Positions 56,513 through 64,000 of a stretch of DNA of 64,000 nucleotides are shown one piece after another. The DNA lies in NCBI RefSeq assembly GCF_004843725.1, contig NZ_CP039451.1:742501-806500 (forward strand), given 5' to 3'. The notes under the pieces were generated by a model that did not search any database, had not been told where the DNA came from, and saw only the letters and a list, made by a program, of their open reading frames with translations. The translations under genes were made by a program, and so were the position numbers. The DNA is from Psychroserpens sp. NJDZ02 (GTDB lineage Bacteria; Bacteroidota; Bacteroidia; Flavobacteriales; Flavobacteriaceae). Position 1 is the first letter of the stretch; each line of letters starts with the position of its first letter.

Positions 56513-56550
56513 AAAAAAACCCTAATACACATTTGTAAAAGGGTTTTAAT
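56513..56550 (-). terminator. Terminator of ppa
   Basis: Stem AAAACCCT / AGGGTTTT with a 14-nt partly paired loop and T run on the reverse strand, about 20 bp behind the ppa stop. The further 170 bp up to the App1 promoter hold no gene. Confidence 0.7.
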
Positions 56551-56570
56551 ATTTTTAGGCTTAGTAGTAC

Positions 56571-57098
56571 TTAGATAGTAAAGTTACCATTTTTCTTGTG
56601 TTCGCTATTCTCGTAACGCTCCACACATGTATTTAAAATCTCATAGGCTTCTTTTGCATCACCCCATGCTCCGATATCTACTTTTTTCATTTCTAAATCC
56701 TTATAAACTTGGAAAAAGTGAGTGATTTCTTTAATTCTATGAGGATTTAAGTCATCAATATCGTTATAGCTATTCCAAATTGGGTCTGTAGTTGGTACAC
56801 AGATAATTTTTTCGTCTGGTCCTTTTTCGTCAGCCATGTGGAATACACCAATTGGCTTAACTTCCATTACACAACCTGGAAAAGTTGGCTCAGTTCCCAT
56901 AACTAAAACATCTAATGGATCACCATCTAACGCTAATGTTTCTGGAATAAAACCGTAATCTCCTGGATACATCATTGAAGAAAACAACATACGATCAAAA
57001 CGGATTTTATTTAATTCAAAATCGTATTCGTATTTATTTCTGCTTCCTTTTGGTATCTCTATTAATACATCAAATGTTAATTTTCCTCCTGGACTCAT
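56571..57098 (-). CDS. ppa: Inorganic pyrophosphatase (family I)
   Basis: A 175-aa soluble Mg-dependent pyrophosphatase of usual length. Signature DGDPLDVLV (three metal-binding Asp), PGDYGFIPETL and KGPDEKIICVP are present. It drives biosynthetic reactions by removing PPi. Single-gene unit. The 230 bp upstream hold no gene; a TACTTTCG near 57160 is a one-mismatch -7 box. Confidence 0.95.
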   Translation of the reverse strand: MSPGGKLTFDVLIEIPKGSRNKYEYDFELNKIRFDRMLFSSMMYPGDYGFIPETLALDGDPLDVLVMGTEPTFPGCVMEVKPIGVFHMADEKGPDEKIICVPTTDPIWNSYNDIDDLNPHRIKEITHFFQVYKDLEMKKVDIGAWGDAKEAYEILNTCVERYENSEHKKNGNFTI

Positions 57099-57327
57099 AT
57101 TATTTATTTTTAGTTTCCGTCAAGCGGAATTTGATATTACTTTTTACTTTTTCGGGATGCGAAAGTACGAGATTATTTAGGTTCTAGCAAGAGAAACGTA
57201 CTGATTTTTACGTCATATGACAATATCAACTAAACTTTATCTAAAAAAAACAATTTACTTTGTTAAACTTTAAATATAAATAACCGAAACCTATTCAAAC
57301 CAAAACAATCCATTATAAATCAAAACC

Positions 57328-58422
57328 TTATTTATGCTTTAATATCCAAAGTTCTACCTCTTCCAAAGCACGCCAATGTTGATCTCTTTTTGTTTTATCC
57401 GAAGATAATTTAACCTTTCTTTTTAAACACTTTTCTAAAACAAATCGTCCTCCTTCGGCAAGTTCCTTTTCTATCGGGTGTACTTTAGACACCTCTGTAA
57501 TCTCTGCCAAGTTTGAAAACAATAACACCAATTTACCATCTGGTAATAACTGTTGTTTTGCACCTTCAAAAAAATCAGGGAACAACGTTTCATTATAGTA
57601 AATAGCTTCGTCTAATCTATTTAAACGACTAGATGTTGGCAACCATGGTGGATTAAACACAATCAATTCGGTTTGTTTTTCTGACGTACCAAAAAGATTA
57701 GCATACTCCAACGTTATTTTCCTTGATAGTTTTGTATCCTTCATAGATTCGGTTAATCCAAAAATAGCATTAGGATTAGTATCCGTACCATATACCGTTT
57801 GGAACCCATGTTTTATCATCTGAAAAGATAACACACCGCTTCCGATACCAACATCAACTGCTGACTTTTTTGGTCCCTCATAACGTTTTAACCAATTATC
57901 AAAAAGTATTAAATGGTCAAAGCGTGTCGGAAAATACGTGCCGTAATACGGATGTATCTTATTACGTAAGACAGGAATAGTAATTCCGTTTTCATACCAT
58001 TGCCAAGCGCTATTTAATCCTTGTACTTTAACAAATGCTAATAAAAAATTGCTAGTATCTGGATATAATTTTTCTAACCAACCAATAGCTGGTGCTTTTT
58101 TAACGGCAAGTTTATGATCAATAACTTCGATCAAAATAAGACTTGACAACTTGTTATATTGTGCTCTGTATTCGCGTTGCTCCTTAAAAGACTTATTAGG
58201 TAACTTTTTATGTAAGTATACTTTTAACTCTTTTAATAACGTTAATCCATTACTGTAAAAAGCAGTTATTAATACAGGATGCCCTGCTTCTAAAGTCTTT
58301 ATTGTTAATTTAACATCCGTTCCTTTGCTAAATAACATTAACTGCTTATCCGAAACAATTATGTCTGGCTTATTAAGATCTAACTCCGTTACGCCATTTA
58401 CTTCTGCTTTTGATACAGCCAT
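57328..58422 (-). CDS. SAM-dependent methyltransferase (HemK/RlmG-like)
   Basis: A 364-aa class I methyltransferase. SAM site AVDVGIGSGVLSFQMI and motif IV LIVFNPPWLP, the NPPY-type motif of enzymes that methylate amide or base nitrogens (HemK, RsmC, RlmG). The 170-residue N-terminal part is an unassigned substrate domain. The ATG at 58422 (MAVSKAEVNG) is preferred over an upstream TTG at 58467. Probable substrate: protein or RNA. Confidence 0.8.
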   Translation of the reverse strand: MAVSKAEVNGVTELDLNKPDIIVSDKQLMLFSKGTDVKLTIKTLEAGHPVLITAFYSNGLTLLKELKVYLHKKLPNKSFKEQREYRAQYNKLSSLILIEVIDHKLAVKKAPAIGWLEKLYPDTSNFLLAFVKVQGLNSAWQWYENGITIPVLRNKIHPYYGTYFPTRFDHLILFDNWLKRYEGPKKSAVDVGIGSGVLSFQMIKHGFQTVYGTDTNPNAIFGLTESMKDTKLSRKITLEYANLFGTSEKQTELIVFNPPWLPTSSRLNRLDEAIYYNETLFPDFFEGAKQQLLPDGKLVLLFSNLAEITEVSKVHPIEKELAEGGRFVLEKCLKRKVKLSSDKTKRDQHWRALEEVELWILKHK

Positions 58423-58505
58423 ATATATTTTAAATTGAAATACAATGCACACTAATAAAGTACGCAAAGCATAAGATTGAAATCGTTAATTTATTATTTC
58501 GGTTT

Positions 58506-61007
58506 TTAGAAGTAAAAACCAAAACTACCCGTTACACCAAATTTTCTAGCATCCGGATTAGCAATTGGGTCTAAGTAATTCCCTCTAAAGTTTAAGTCTA
58601 TCCTAAACACCTTAAAAATATTACCAACACCAACACTATACTCATAATAGGCCTCCTTTTTTGGTGCTGTATACACCAAACCAGACGCGTTTATATTTCT
58701 ATTATCTTCAGAAACATCTCCAATAACACCTCTTGCACCCACTATTGCTCTTAAATTATACTTTTTAAGAAATGGAATACGCGAAAACAAGCGTCCATTA
58801 AAATTATGCTCTATATGTAAAGTAGCATATTCATCGGTTACAAACTCGTAAAAATCTAAGTTAGAAAATGTATTATAAATAGAGAAGTAACTCTGGTTAC
58901 CAGGTACCACACTTAGTAATCCTAAAGGGACTTCTCCAAATGTTTTCCCAGCCTCAATAGTGGTAAACAATCTACCAAATCCGCCTAAAGCCCATGGTTG
59001 CGTGTATGAAAATTGCAATCTAGTATAATCAAAATCACTATCTAAAATAGTATTATCTCCAACAGATATTTGTGCAAATAGCCTTGCAAAGTCATCATTT
59101 TTTGTACGACGTTCTACCCCGTATCCAGTCATTTCTCGTTTTGGAAAATAGGACATAGAAAACGCCGTTTCGTACTGCTTAACTTCAGATTTTATTGCGG
59201 TTTGTGTGGCATCCGTAAAGTAATCCAAACTAAAAGTAGGAGAAGCTGATTCTAAAGTTCTATAACTTATACTTAGACGCGTTAATAAGTTTCTAAAGGG
59301 TTCCGCTTCAATAGCCAATGTACTTAAATTTAAGTTAGTTAACTTATCATTTGTTCCTGTACCCACGACAGAACTACTAGCTAAACTTCGACCTAAAACA
59401 TCCGTACTTGTTGTTAAACTAGCTCCAATTTGCTCCACATCACGACGGTTTCCTCCAGAAATAATTAATCGACTTTTCTTATCGATTAACCATTTACCTG
59501 ACAAACCATATTTAAATTTATCATCTCTAAAACCATACGCTGTAAATCCTTCAATACGCCATAAATCATTTTGTCCAAAATAAGTACGTCCTCCTGCTCT
59601 TACCCTAACACCTTCCACAGCATTATAACCAAAAGTGGAAAAAATTGGTCCGTAATCTAAATTAAGTTGGGGAAACTCTACATAACCAGAAGCTAATATG
59701 CTTCCTAAATTATACAGTCGTTTAAACTTTTGTGTGTTTTTTAAAGAATCCAACATGACATACACCCCTTTTTCATCCTTACTTAAGGTTTCCATGCGGT
59801 TTTTATCCCAAAAAGTCTCGTCTTGATTATAGAGGTCTTGATCAAAACTATAGACTTTTTCTTTATAAAATTTGGGATCTTTTTTCTCATTAAATTTATA
59901 GTTATCGTACAACGTGGTCCGTTTACCATAAATCCCTTGAGATTTTTCTTTTTTATTAAAAGCAAAATCACTCATAAAGTAATCTCGTTTTATTAAGAAT
60001 ACAGAATCATTAAGCACTTCAAATTCTTGCTCGATATAAATCTCTTTTACCCAATTTATGTTTGCACTTTTAGAGGCTTGCATGTTAATTTCCTTTATAG
60101 CAAAGGTTGAATCTGCCACCCAAAAATCACCTTTAAAGGTTAATTCGTTTTTACGCCTCGGGTAATAAATAATATTATAACACCATTTATTATCGATAAA
60201 ACTACTATCCGCTAAGACATAATTATAAGTCTGAATCCCTGTTCTTGAAATTGGACTTGTAAAACTTTTATCAAAAAATTTAAGATAGTTATCATACACA
60301 TCATAATCGGAGTACAAGTCGTCCACAAAATCAATTATAATTTGATTATTACTAAACCCTGAGTTTTTGTTTCCTTTTAAGACATCTCGTTTAGCATTAA
60401 TTTCATTATCACCATATACCTGGCTAGAAGACTCATTAATAAACATTGGTAAGTAAGTCTTTCCTGTAACATTAGATGTATCGACTTGCTCAAACACAAA
60501 CTCCATACCTCTAAACAGTTTACTTTGCATTAAAGAACTGTCTACCGTGTTAAGATCAAACTCTACTTTTTCGTACTTATCATATTGATATTGCTTATAT
60601 TTTTTTAGACCATTAAGACGTTTATTGGCCCAAATTTTTCTAAGAATATCAATTGCTGGGTTATTTTTTTTAGATTGTTTACCTGAAATAATAACGACTT
60701 CATCTAGTGCCGCCACTTCTTCTTTTAAAACAAGCTTTAAATCGTAATTTACTTTTTTATCAAGTTTAATTTCTTGTGTTTGAAAACTAACAAACGACAC
60801 TACAAGTGTGTCCCAAGCATTATCATCTTCTAGATAAAAACGACCTTCCTCATTGGTTATTACTCCTACAGAAGAGTTTTTAAAAACAACGTTCGCAAAA
60901 GATATCGGTTGGTTATACTCGTCATAAACAACACCACTAACCTTAGTTTGTGCTATTGCAAAAAGACTTCCGAAGACAAAAAAGAGACCAAAAAGTTTAC
61001 TGTTCAT
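58506..61007 (-). CDS. DUF5686 outer-membrane protein with CarboxypepD_reg-like domain
   Basis: An 833-aa exported protein (signal ending SLFAIAQ). Residues about 20-100 are a carboxypeptidase-regulatory-like beta sandwich (KVSGVVYDEYNQPISFANVV); the rest is the DUF5686 barrel (YYPRRKNELTFKGDFWVADST, end GVTGSFGFYF). It is a common single-copy outer-membrane protein in Bacteroidota with unknown function. Lies between the methyltransferase and pdhB. Confidence 0.85.
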   Translation of the reverse strand: MNSKLFGLFFVFGSLFAIAQTKVSGVVYDEYNQPISFANVVFKNSSVGVITNEEGRFYLEDDNAWDTLVVSFVSFQTQEIKLDKKVNYDLKLVLKEEVAALDEVVIISGKQSKKNNPAIDILRKIWANKRLNGLKKYKQYQYDKYEKVEFDLNTVDSSLMQSKLFRGMEFVFEQVDTSNVTGKTYLPMFINESSSQVYGDNEINAKRDVLKGNKNSGFSNNQIIIDFVDDLYSDYDVYDNYLKFFDKSFTSPISRTGIQTYNYVLADSSFIDNKWCYNIIYYPRRKNELTFKGDFWVADSTFAIKEINMQASKSANINWVKEIYIEQEFEVLNDSVFLIKRDYFMSDFAFNKKEKSQGIYGKRTTLYDNYKFNEKKDPKFYKEKVYSFDQDLYNQDETFWDKNRMETLSKDEKGVYVMLDSLKNTQKFKRLYNLGSILASGYVEFPQLNLDYGPIFSTFGYNAVEGVRVRAGGRTYFGQNDLWRIEGFTAYGFRDDKFKYGLSGKWLIDKKSRLIISGGNRRDVEQIGASLTTSTDVLGRSLASSSVVGTGTNDKLTNLNLSTLAIEAEPFRNLLTRLSISYRTLESASPTFSLDYFTDATQTAIKSEVKQYETAFSMSYFPKREMTGYGVERRTKNDDFARLFAQISVGDNTILDSDFDYTRLQFSYTQPWALGGFGRLFTTIEAGKTFGEVPLGLLSVVPGNQSYFSIYNTFSNLDFYEFVTDEYATLHIEHNFNGRLFSRIPFLKKYNLRAIVGARGVIGDVSEDNRNINASGLVYTAPKKEAYYEYSVGVGNIFKVFRIDLNFRGNYLDPIANPDARKFGVTGSFGFYF

Positions 61008-61022
61008 ATTTAGGCATTTAAT

Positions 61023-61062
61023 ACAAAAAGCTCCATCAACAATCGTGCTAATGAAGCTTTTA
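61023..61062 (-). terminator. Terminator of pdhB
   Basis: Stem AAAAGCTTCAT / ATGGAGCTTTT (one G-U pair) with T-rich end on the reverse strand, just behind the pdhB stop. Confidence 0.65.
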
Positions 61063-61084
61063 ATAAATAGAAAATACTATTTCT

Positions 61085-62062
61085 TTATTTATACATTACT
61101 TTTTTAACAGCAGTAATAACATCGGTATGGTCTGGTAACCATTCTGCTAATAATACTGGAGAGTAAGGTGCAGGTGTATCTGCAGTGTTTATTTTTATAA
61201 TTGGTGCATCTAAATAATCAAATGCTTCGCTTTGTACTAAATACGTGATTTCAGTCGCAACGTTACCAAACGGCCACGCTTCTTCTAAAATGATTAAACG
61301 ATTTGTTTTCTTTACAGACTTAACAATAGCTTCTCTATCCATTGGACGCACAGTACGTAAATCGATAATCTCGCAAGAGATACCATCTTTAGCTAACTGG
61401 TCTGCCGCGATATAAGCTTCCTTAATTATCTTACCAAAAGAGACGATGGTTACATCTGTACCTTCTCTTTTAATCTCAGCAACTCCTAATGGAATTGTAT
61501 ATTCTCCTTCTGGCACTTCTCCTTTATCACCATACATCTGCTCACTCTCCATAAAAATCACAGGATCATTATCACGTATAGCCGATTTTAATAGCCCTTT
61601 AGCATCATATACATTTGAAGGTATAACCACCTTTAAACCAGGAGTATTAGCGAACCAGTTTTCAAAAGCTTGAGAGTGCGTTGCACCTAATTGTCCAGCA
61701 GATCCTGTAGGACCTCTAAAAACTATTGGACAATTAAATTGTCCACCAGACATTTGTCTGATTTTAGCTGCGTTATTTATAATTTGATCAATACCAACTA
61801 ACGAAAAGTTAAACGTCATGTATTCTACAATTGGTCTATTACCAGTCATAGTCGATCCGATAGCTATACCTGCAAAACCAAGTTCTGCAATTGGTGTATC
61901 AATAACACGCTTTGCTCCAAACTCATCTAACATCCCTTTTGATGCTTTGTAGGCACCATTATATTCTGCTACTTCTTCACCCATTAAAAAAATGCTTTCA
62001 TCTCTGCGCATCTCTTCGCTCATGGCTTCACATATAGCTTCTCTAAATTGAATTGTCTTCAT
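61085..62062 (-). CDS. pdhB: Pyruvate dehydrogenase E1 component, beta subunit
   Basis: A 325-aa E1-beta subunit: MKTIQFREAICEAMSEEMRR, the thiamine-site Glu in MGEEVAEYNGAYK, IDTPIAELGFAG, and the C-terminal IKINTADTPAPYSPVL. It decarboxylates pyruvate with the alpha subunit, which is not in the window. Monocistronic here; TATTTTTG at 62083-62090 (reverse) is its -7 box. Confidence 0.93.
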   Translation of the reverse strand: MKTIQFREAICEAMSEEMRRDESIFLMGEEVAEYNGAYKASKGMLDEFGAKRVIDTPIAELGFAGIAIGSTMTGNRPIVEYMTFNFSLVGIDQIINNAAKIRQMSGGQFNCPIVFRGPTGSAGQLGATHSQAFENWFANTPGLKVVIPSNVYDAKGLLKSAIRDNDPVIFMESEQMYGDKGEVPEGEYTIPLGVAEIKREGTDVTIVSFGKIIKEAYIAADQLAKDGISCEIIDLRTVRPMDREAIVKSVKKTNRLIILEEAWPFGNVATEITYLVQSEAFDYLDAPIIKINTADTPAPYSPVLLAEWLPDHTDVITAVKKVMYK

Positions 62063-62082
62063 CTAAATAATAATTTGAAAAG

Positions 62083-62090
62083 CAAAAATA
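62083..62090 (-). promoter_or_regulatory. pdhB -7 element
   Basis: Reverse-strand TATTTTTG, perfect TAnnTTTG match, 20 bp before the ATG. Confidence 0.45.
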
Positions 62091-62132
62091 ACAATAAATC
62101 AAAAACTTTAGACTAAAGAATTATTTAAAATT

Positions 62133-62150
62133 TACTATGCACGCATAGTA
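62133..62150. promoter_or_regulatory. Inverted repeat between pdhB and etfB
   Basis: TACTATGC-AC-GCATAGTA: perfect 8-bp arms with a 2-bp spacer. Its form suits a dimeric regulator site. It lies 43 bp beyond the pdhB -7 box and 20 bp ahead of TATCTTCG (62170-62177), a one-mismatch -7 box pointing to etfB, so it would cover the etf -33 region. Confidence 0.5.
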
Positions 62151-62244
62151 TTTTTTCAAAATAAATAATTATCTTCGTAACCGTAAGATTTAAGCGCTGT
62201 TTTAAAACCTTAATTTTATCAAAATTTAAATAAAAGTTAGATCA

Positions 62245-62281
62245 ACTATAACGTTATAGTTATCAAAATCTAACGTTATAG
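62245..62281. promoter_or_regulatory. Twin palindromic operator ahead of etfB
   Basis: ACTATAACGTTATAGT (62245-62260) is a perfect 16-bp palindrome. A second, shorter copy CTAACGTTATAG lies at 62270-62281. The shared TAACGTTA cores are 22 bp apart, two helical turns, so two dimers would bind on the same face. It lies in the leader of etfBA, 22-58 bp before the ATG. Confidence 0.6.
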
Positions 62282-62302
62282 AACTCATAAAAACAAAATA
62301 AT

Positions 62303-63049
62303 ATGAAAATTTTAGTGTGTATTAGTCATGTCCCAGATACGACATCAAAAATTAATTTCACCGATGGAGATTCAAAATTTGACACAACTGGAGTACAATT
62401 TGTAATTAACCCAAATGACGAATTTGGTTTAACACGTGCTATGTGGTTTAAAGAAAAGCAAGGCGCTTCTGTAGATGTTATAAATGTTGGAGGTCCTGAA
62501 ACAGAACCGACTTTACGTAAAGCATTAGCCATTGGTGCAGATACTGCCATTAGAGTTAATACGGAAGCTAAAGATGGTTACCAAGTTGCTAAAGAGATTG
62601 CTAATGTAGTAAAAGACGGTGGTTATGACTTGGTTATTGCAGGGCGTGAATCTATCGATTACAATGGAGGAATGGTACCTGGTATGATTGCAGAAATGGT
62701 TGACGCTAATTTTGTTACCAATTGTATTAGCTTAGAAGTAGATGGTACTGCTGCTAAAGCTATGAGAGAAATTGATGGTGGTAAAGAAACTGTTGCAACG
62801 TCATTACCTTTAGTTATTGGAGGGCAAAAAGGATTAGTTGAAGAAAGTGATTTACGTATCCCAAACATGAGAGGAATTATGATGGCACGTAAAAAACCTT
62901 TAACGGTTGTTGAGCCGGTTGGTGCTTCTGTTGAAACATCTTCAGTAAAATTTGAAAAGCCAGCGCCTAAAGGTGCAGTAACTTTAGTTGCTCCAGATAA
63001 CTTAGACGAGTTAGTTCAATTACTTCATAACGAAGCTAAAGTGATTTAG
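62303..63049 (+). CDS. etfB: Electron transfer flavoprotein, beta subunit
   Basis: A 248-aa ETF-beta: KILVCISHVPDTTSKINF, AMP/FAD-site segment LVIAGRESIDYNGG, and the recognition loop LPLVIGGQKGLVEESDLRIP where human ETF contacts acyl-CoA dehydrogenases. It takes electrons from fatty-acid and amino-acid dehydrogenases. Followed by etfA after 100 bp. The palindromes upstream suggest regulation. Confidence 0.94.
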   Translation: MKILVCISHVPDTTSKINFTDGDSKFDTTGVQFVINPNDEFGLTRAMWFKEKQGASVDVINVGGPETEPTLRKALAIGADTAIRVNTEAKDGYQVAKEIANVVKDGGYDLVIAGRESIDYNGGMVPGMIAEMVDANFVTNCISLEVDGTAAKAMREIDGGKETVATSLPLVIGGQKGLVEESDLRIPNMRGIMMARKKPLTVVEPVGASVETSSVKFEKPAPKGAVTLVAPDNLDELVQLLHNEAKVI

Positions 63050-63149
63050 TTATAAACTATGACTCTCAAACTTGTTTTGGGATCTTTTATAGTTTACAAA
63101 ATCATTAATAACAACCTAGCGTTAGTTCAGGTTAAAAAAACAAAAAAAT

Positions 63150-64000
63150 ATGTCAGTTTTAGTATATACAGAATCAGAAAATGGAGCCTTCAAAAAAACA
63201 GCTTTTGAAGTTGCCTCTTACGCAAAAGCAGTTGCCGACCAAATGGGAACAACTGTAACAGCTGTAACAGTAAACGCAAATGATGTTTCAGAATTAGGAC
63301 AATACGGCGTCGATAAAGTCTTAAAAGTATCTGATGCGTCTTTAACTAATTTTAATGCCAAATCTTATGCTGCAGCAATTGCACAAGCAGTAAAAAATGA
63401 AGGCGCTAAAGTTGTAATCGTTAGTCAAAGTGCAGATAGCAAATATTTAGCACCAATCTTATCAGTTGCTTTAGAAGCTGGTTACGCCTCTAATGTTATG
63501 GAAGTCCCTACTTCTACTGCTCCTTTTACAGTAAAACGTACAGCGTTTACAAACAAAGCATTCAACTTAACCACTATTGATACAGATGTAAAACTTGTTG
63601 GAGTCTCTAACAATTCTTTTGGCTTAGTAGAAAAAACAGGAAGTGCGACAGCAGAAGATTTTGCACCAAGCTTACCTGCTACCGGAGTTACTGTAGAATC
63701 TGTTGATAAAGCATCGGACAAAGTTACAATTGCTGACGCAGAAATAGTAGTATCTGCAGGACGTGGAATGAAAGGACCAGAAAACTGGGGAATGATTGAA
63801 GAGTTAGCAGATGTTTTAGGAGCAGCAACAGCATGTTCTAAACCAGTATCTGATTTAGGATGGAGACCTCATAGCGAACACGTGGGACAAACAGGAAAAC
63901 CTGTAGCCTCTAACTTATATATTGCTATCGGAATCTCTGGAGCGATACAACATTTAGCAGGTATTAACGCCTCTAAAGTAAAAGTAGTTATTAACACAGA
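63150..64000 (+). CDS. etfA: Electron transfer flavoprotein, alpha subunit (partial, cut by window end)
   Basis: The ATG at 63150 opens a frame (SVLVYTESENGAFKKTAFEV) that stays open to the window end, 283 codons. The FAD-binding C-terminal domain is recognisable: VVSAGRGMKGPENWGMIEEL, SDLGWRPHSEHVGQTGKPV, YIAIGISGAIQHLAGI. It lacks only about the last 35-40 residues. Same transcript as etfB. Confidence 0.92.
   Translation, partial: MSVLVYTESENGAFKKTAFEVASYAKAVADQMGTTVTAVTVNANDVSELGQYGVDKVLKVSDASLTNFNAKSYAAAIAQAVKNEGAKVVIVSQSADSKYLAPILSVALEAGYASNVMEVPTSTAPFTVKRTAFTNKAFNLTTIDTDVKLVGVSNNSFGLVEKTGSATAEDFAPSLPATGVTVESVDKASDKVTIADAEIVVSAGRGMKGPENWGMIEELADVLGAATACSKPVSDLGWRPHSEHVGQTGKPVASNLYIAIGISGAIQHLAGINASKVKVVINT

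Overview
The window reads as chromosome of a marine-type Flavobacteriaceae (Bacteroidota). Supporting signs are low GC, a complete gldK-gldL-gldM-gldN gliding/type IX secretion cluster, a GLPGLI protein beside an outer-membrane barrel receptor, the exosortase pair XrtF plus its associated protein, a T6SS-iii style TssD/VgrG pair, and many promoters with the Bacteroidota -7 element TAnnTTTG. I cannot fix the genus from sequence alone.

Layout. 1-1.3 kb: three small reverse-strand genes, divergent from an oleate hydratase (1383-2957). Three near-identical copies of a 17-bp operator (AAATGAYYTWGGTCAGT) lie at 31-47, 1209-1225 and 1302-1318 and suggest one fatty-acid-type regulator. 2.86-14.5 kb: an accessory island bracketed by a 360-bp direct repeat that starts in the 3' end of ohyA and ends inside the anticodon stem of the initiator tRNA gene. 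The left copy holds a truncated tRNA, the right copy the intact tRNA-fMet. The island encodes TssD (Hcp), VgrG, an unknown VgrG-linked protein, a PAAR-like/amidase effector, a DUF6402 protein, an M23 endopeptidase effector, and small lipoproteins or membrane proteins that look like immunity proteins. Two broken C-terminal effector fragments (3449-3802 and about 7125-7275) each lie directly behind an immunity gene. This is the layout expected when polymorphic toxin ends are swapped and the old ends are left behind. No integrase, transposase or T6SS core genes are visible.

14.6-33.7 kb, almost all reverse strand: CPXCG protein, LRR protein, a MFP-RND-TolC efflux operon, an ABC-F ATPase, DUF983 protein (forward), an FAD oxidoreductase, gldNMLK (transcribed K to N), a degenerate ureohydrolase-fold protein and topA. 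33.8-40.7 kb, forward: miaB, a sigma-54 activator, lptE, a conserved protein, secG, then groES-groEL behind a sigma-54-like -24/-12 element. 40.7-42.3 kb: xrtF pair (reverse) and a GAF/fRMsr gene. 42.4-49.8 kb, forward: purH, then the rod-shape operon mreB-mreC-mreD-mrdA-rodA. 49.9-53.6 kb: GLPGLI protein and barrel receptor. 53.8-64 kb: a secreted protein and deoxynucleoside kinase, App1-type phosphatase, pyrophosphatase, methyltransferase, DUF5686 protein, pdhB, and etfB-etfA (etfA cut by the window end).

The housekeeping part is ordinary for this family. The new biology is in the tRNA-fMet T6SS cargo island, its displaced toxin ends and flanking repeats, and in the shared operators around ohyA.
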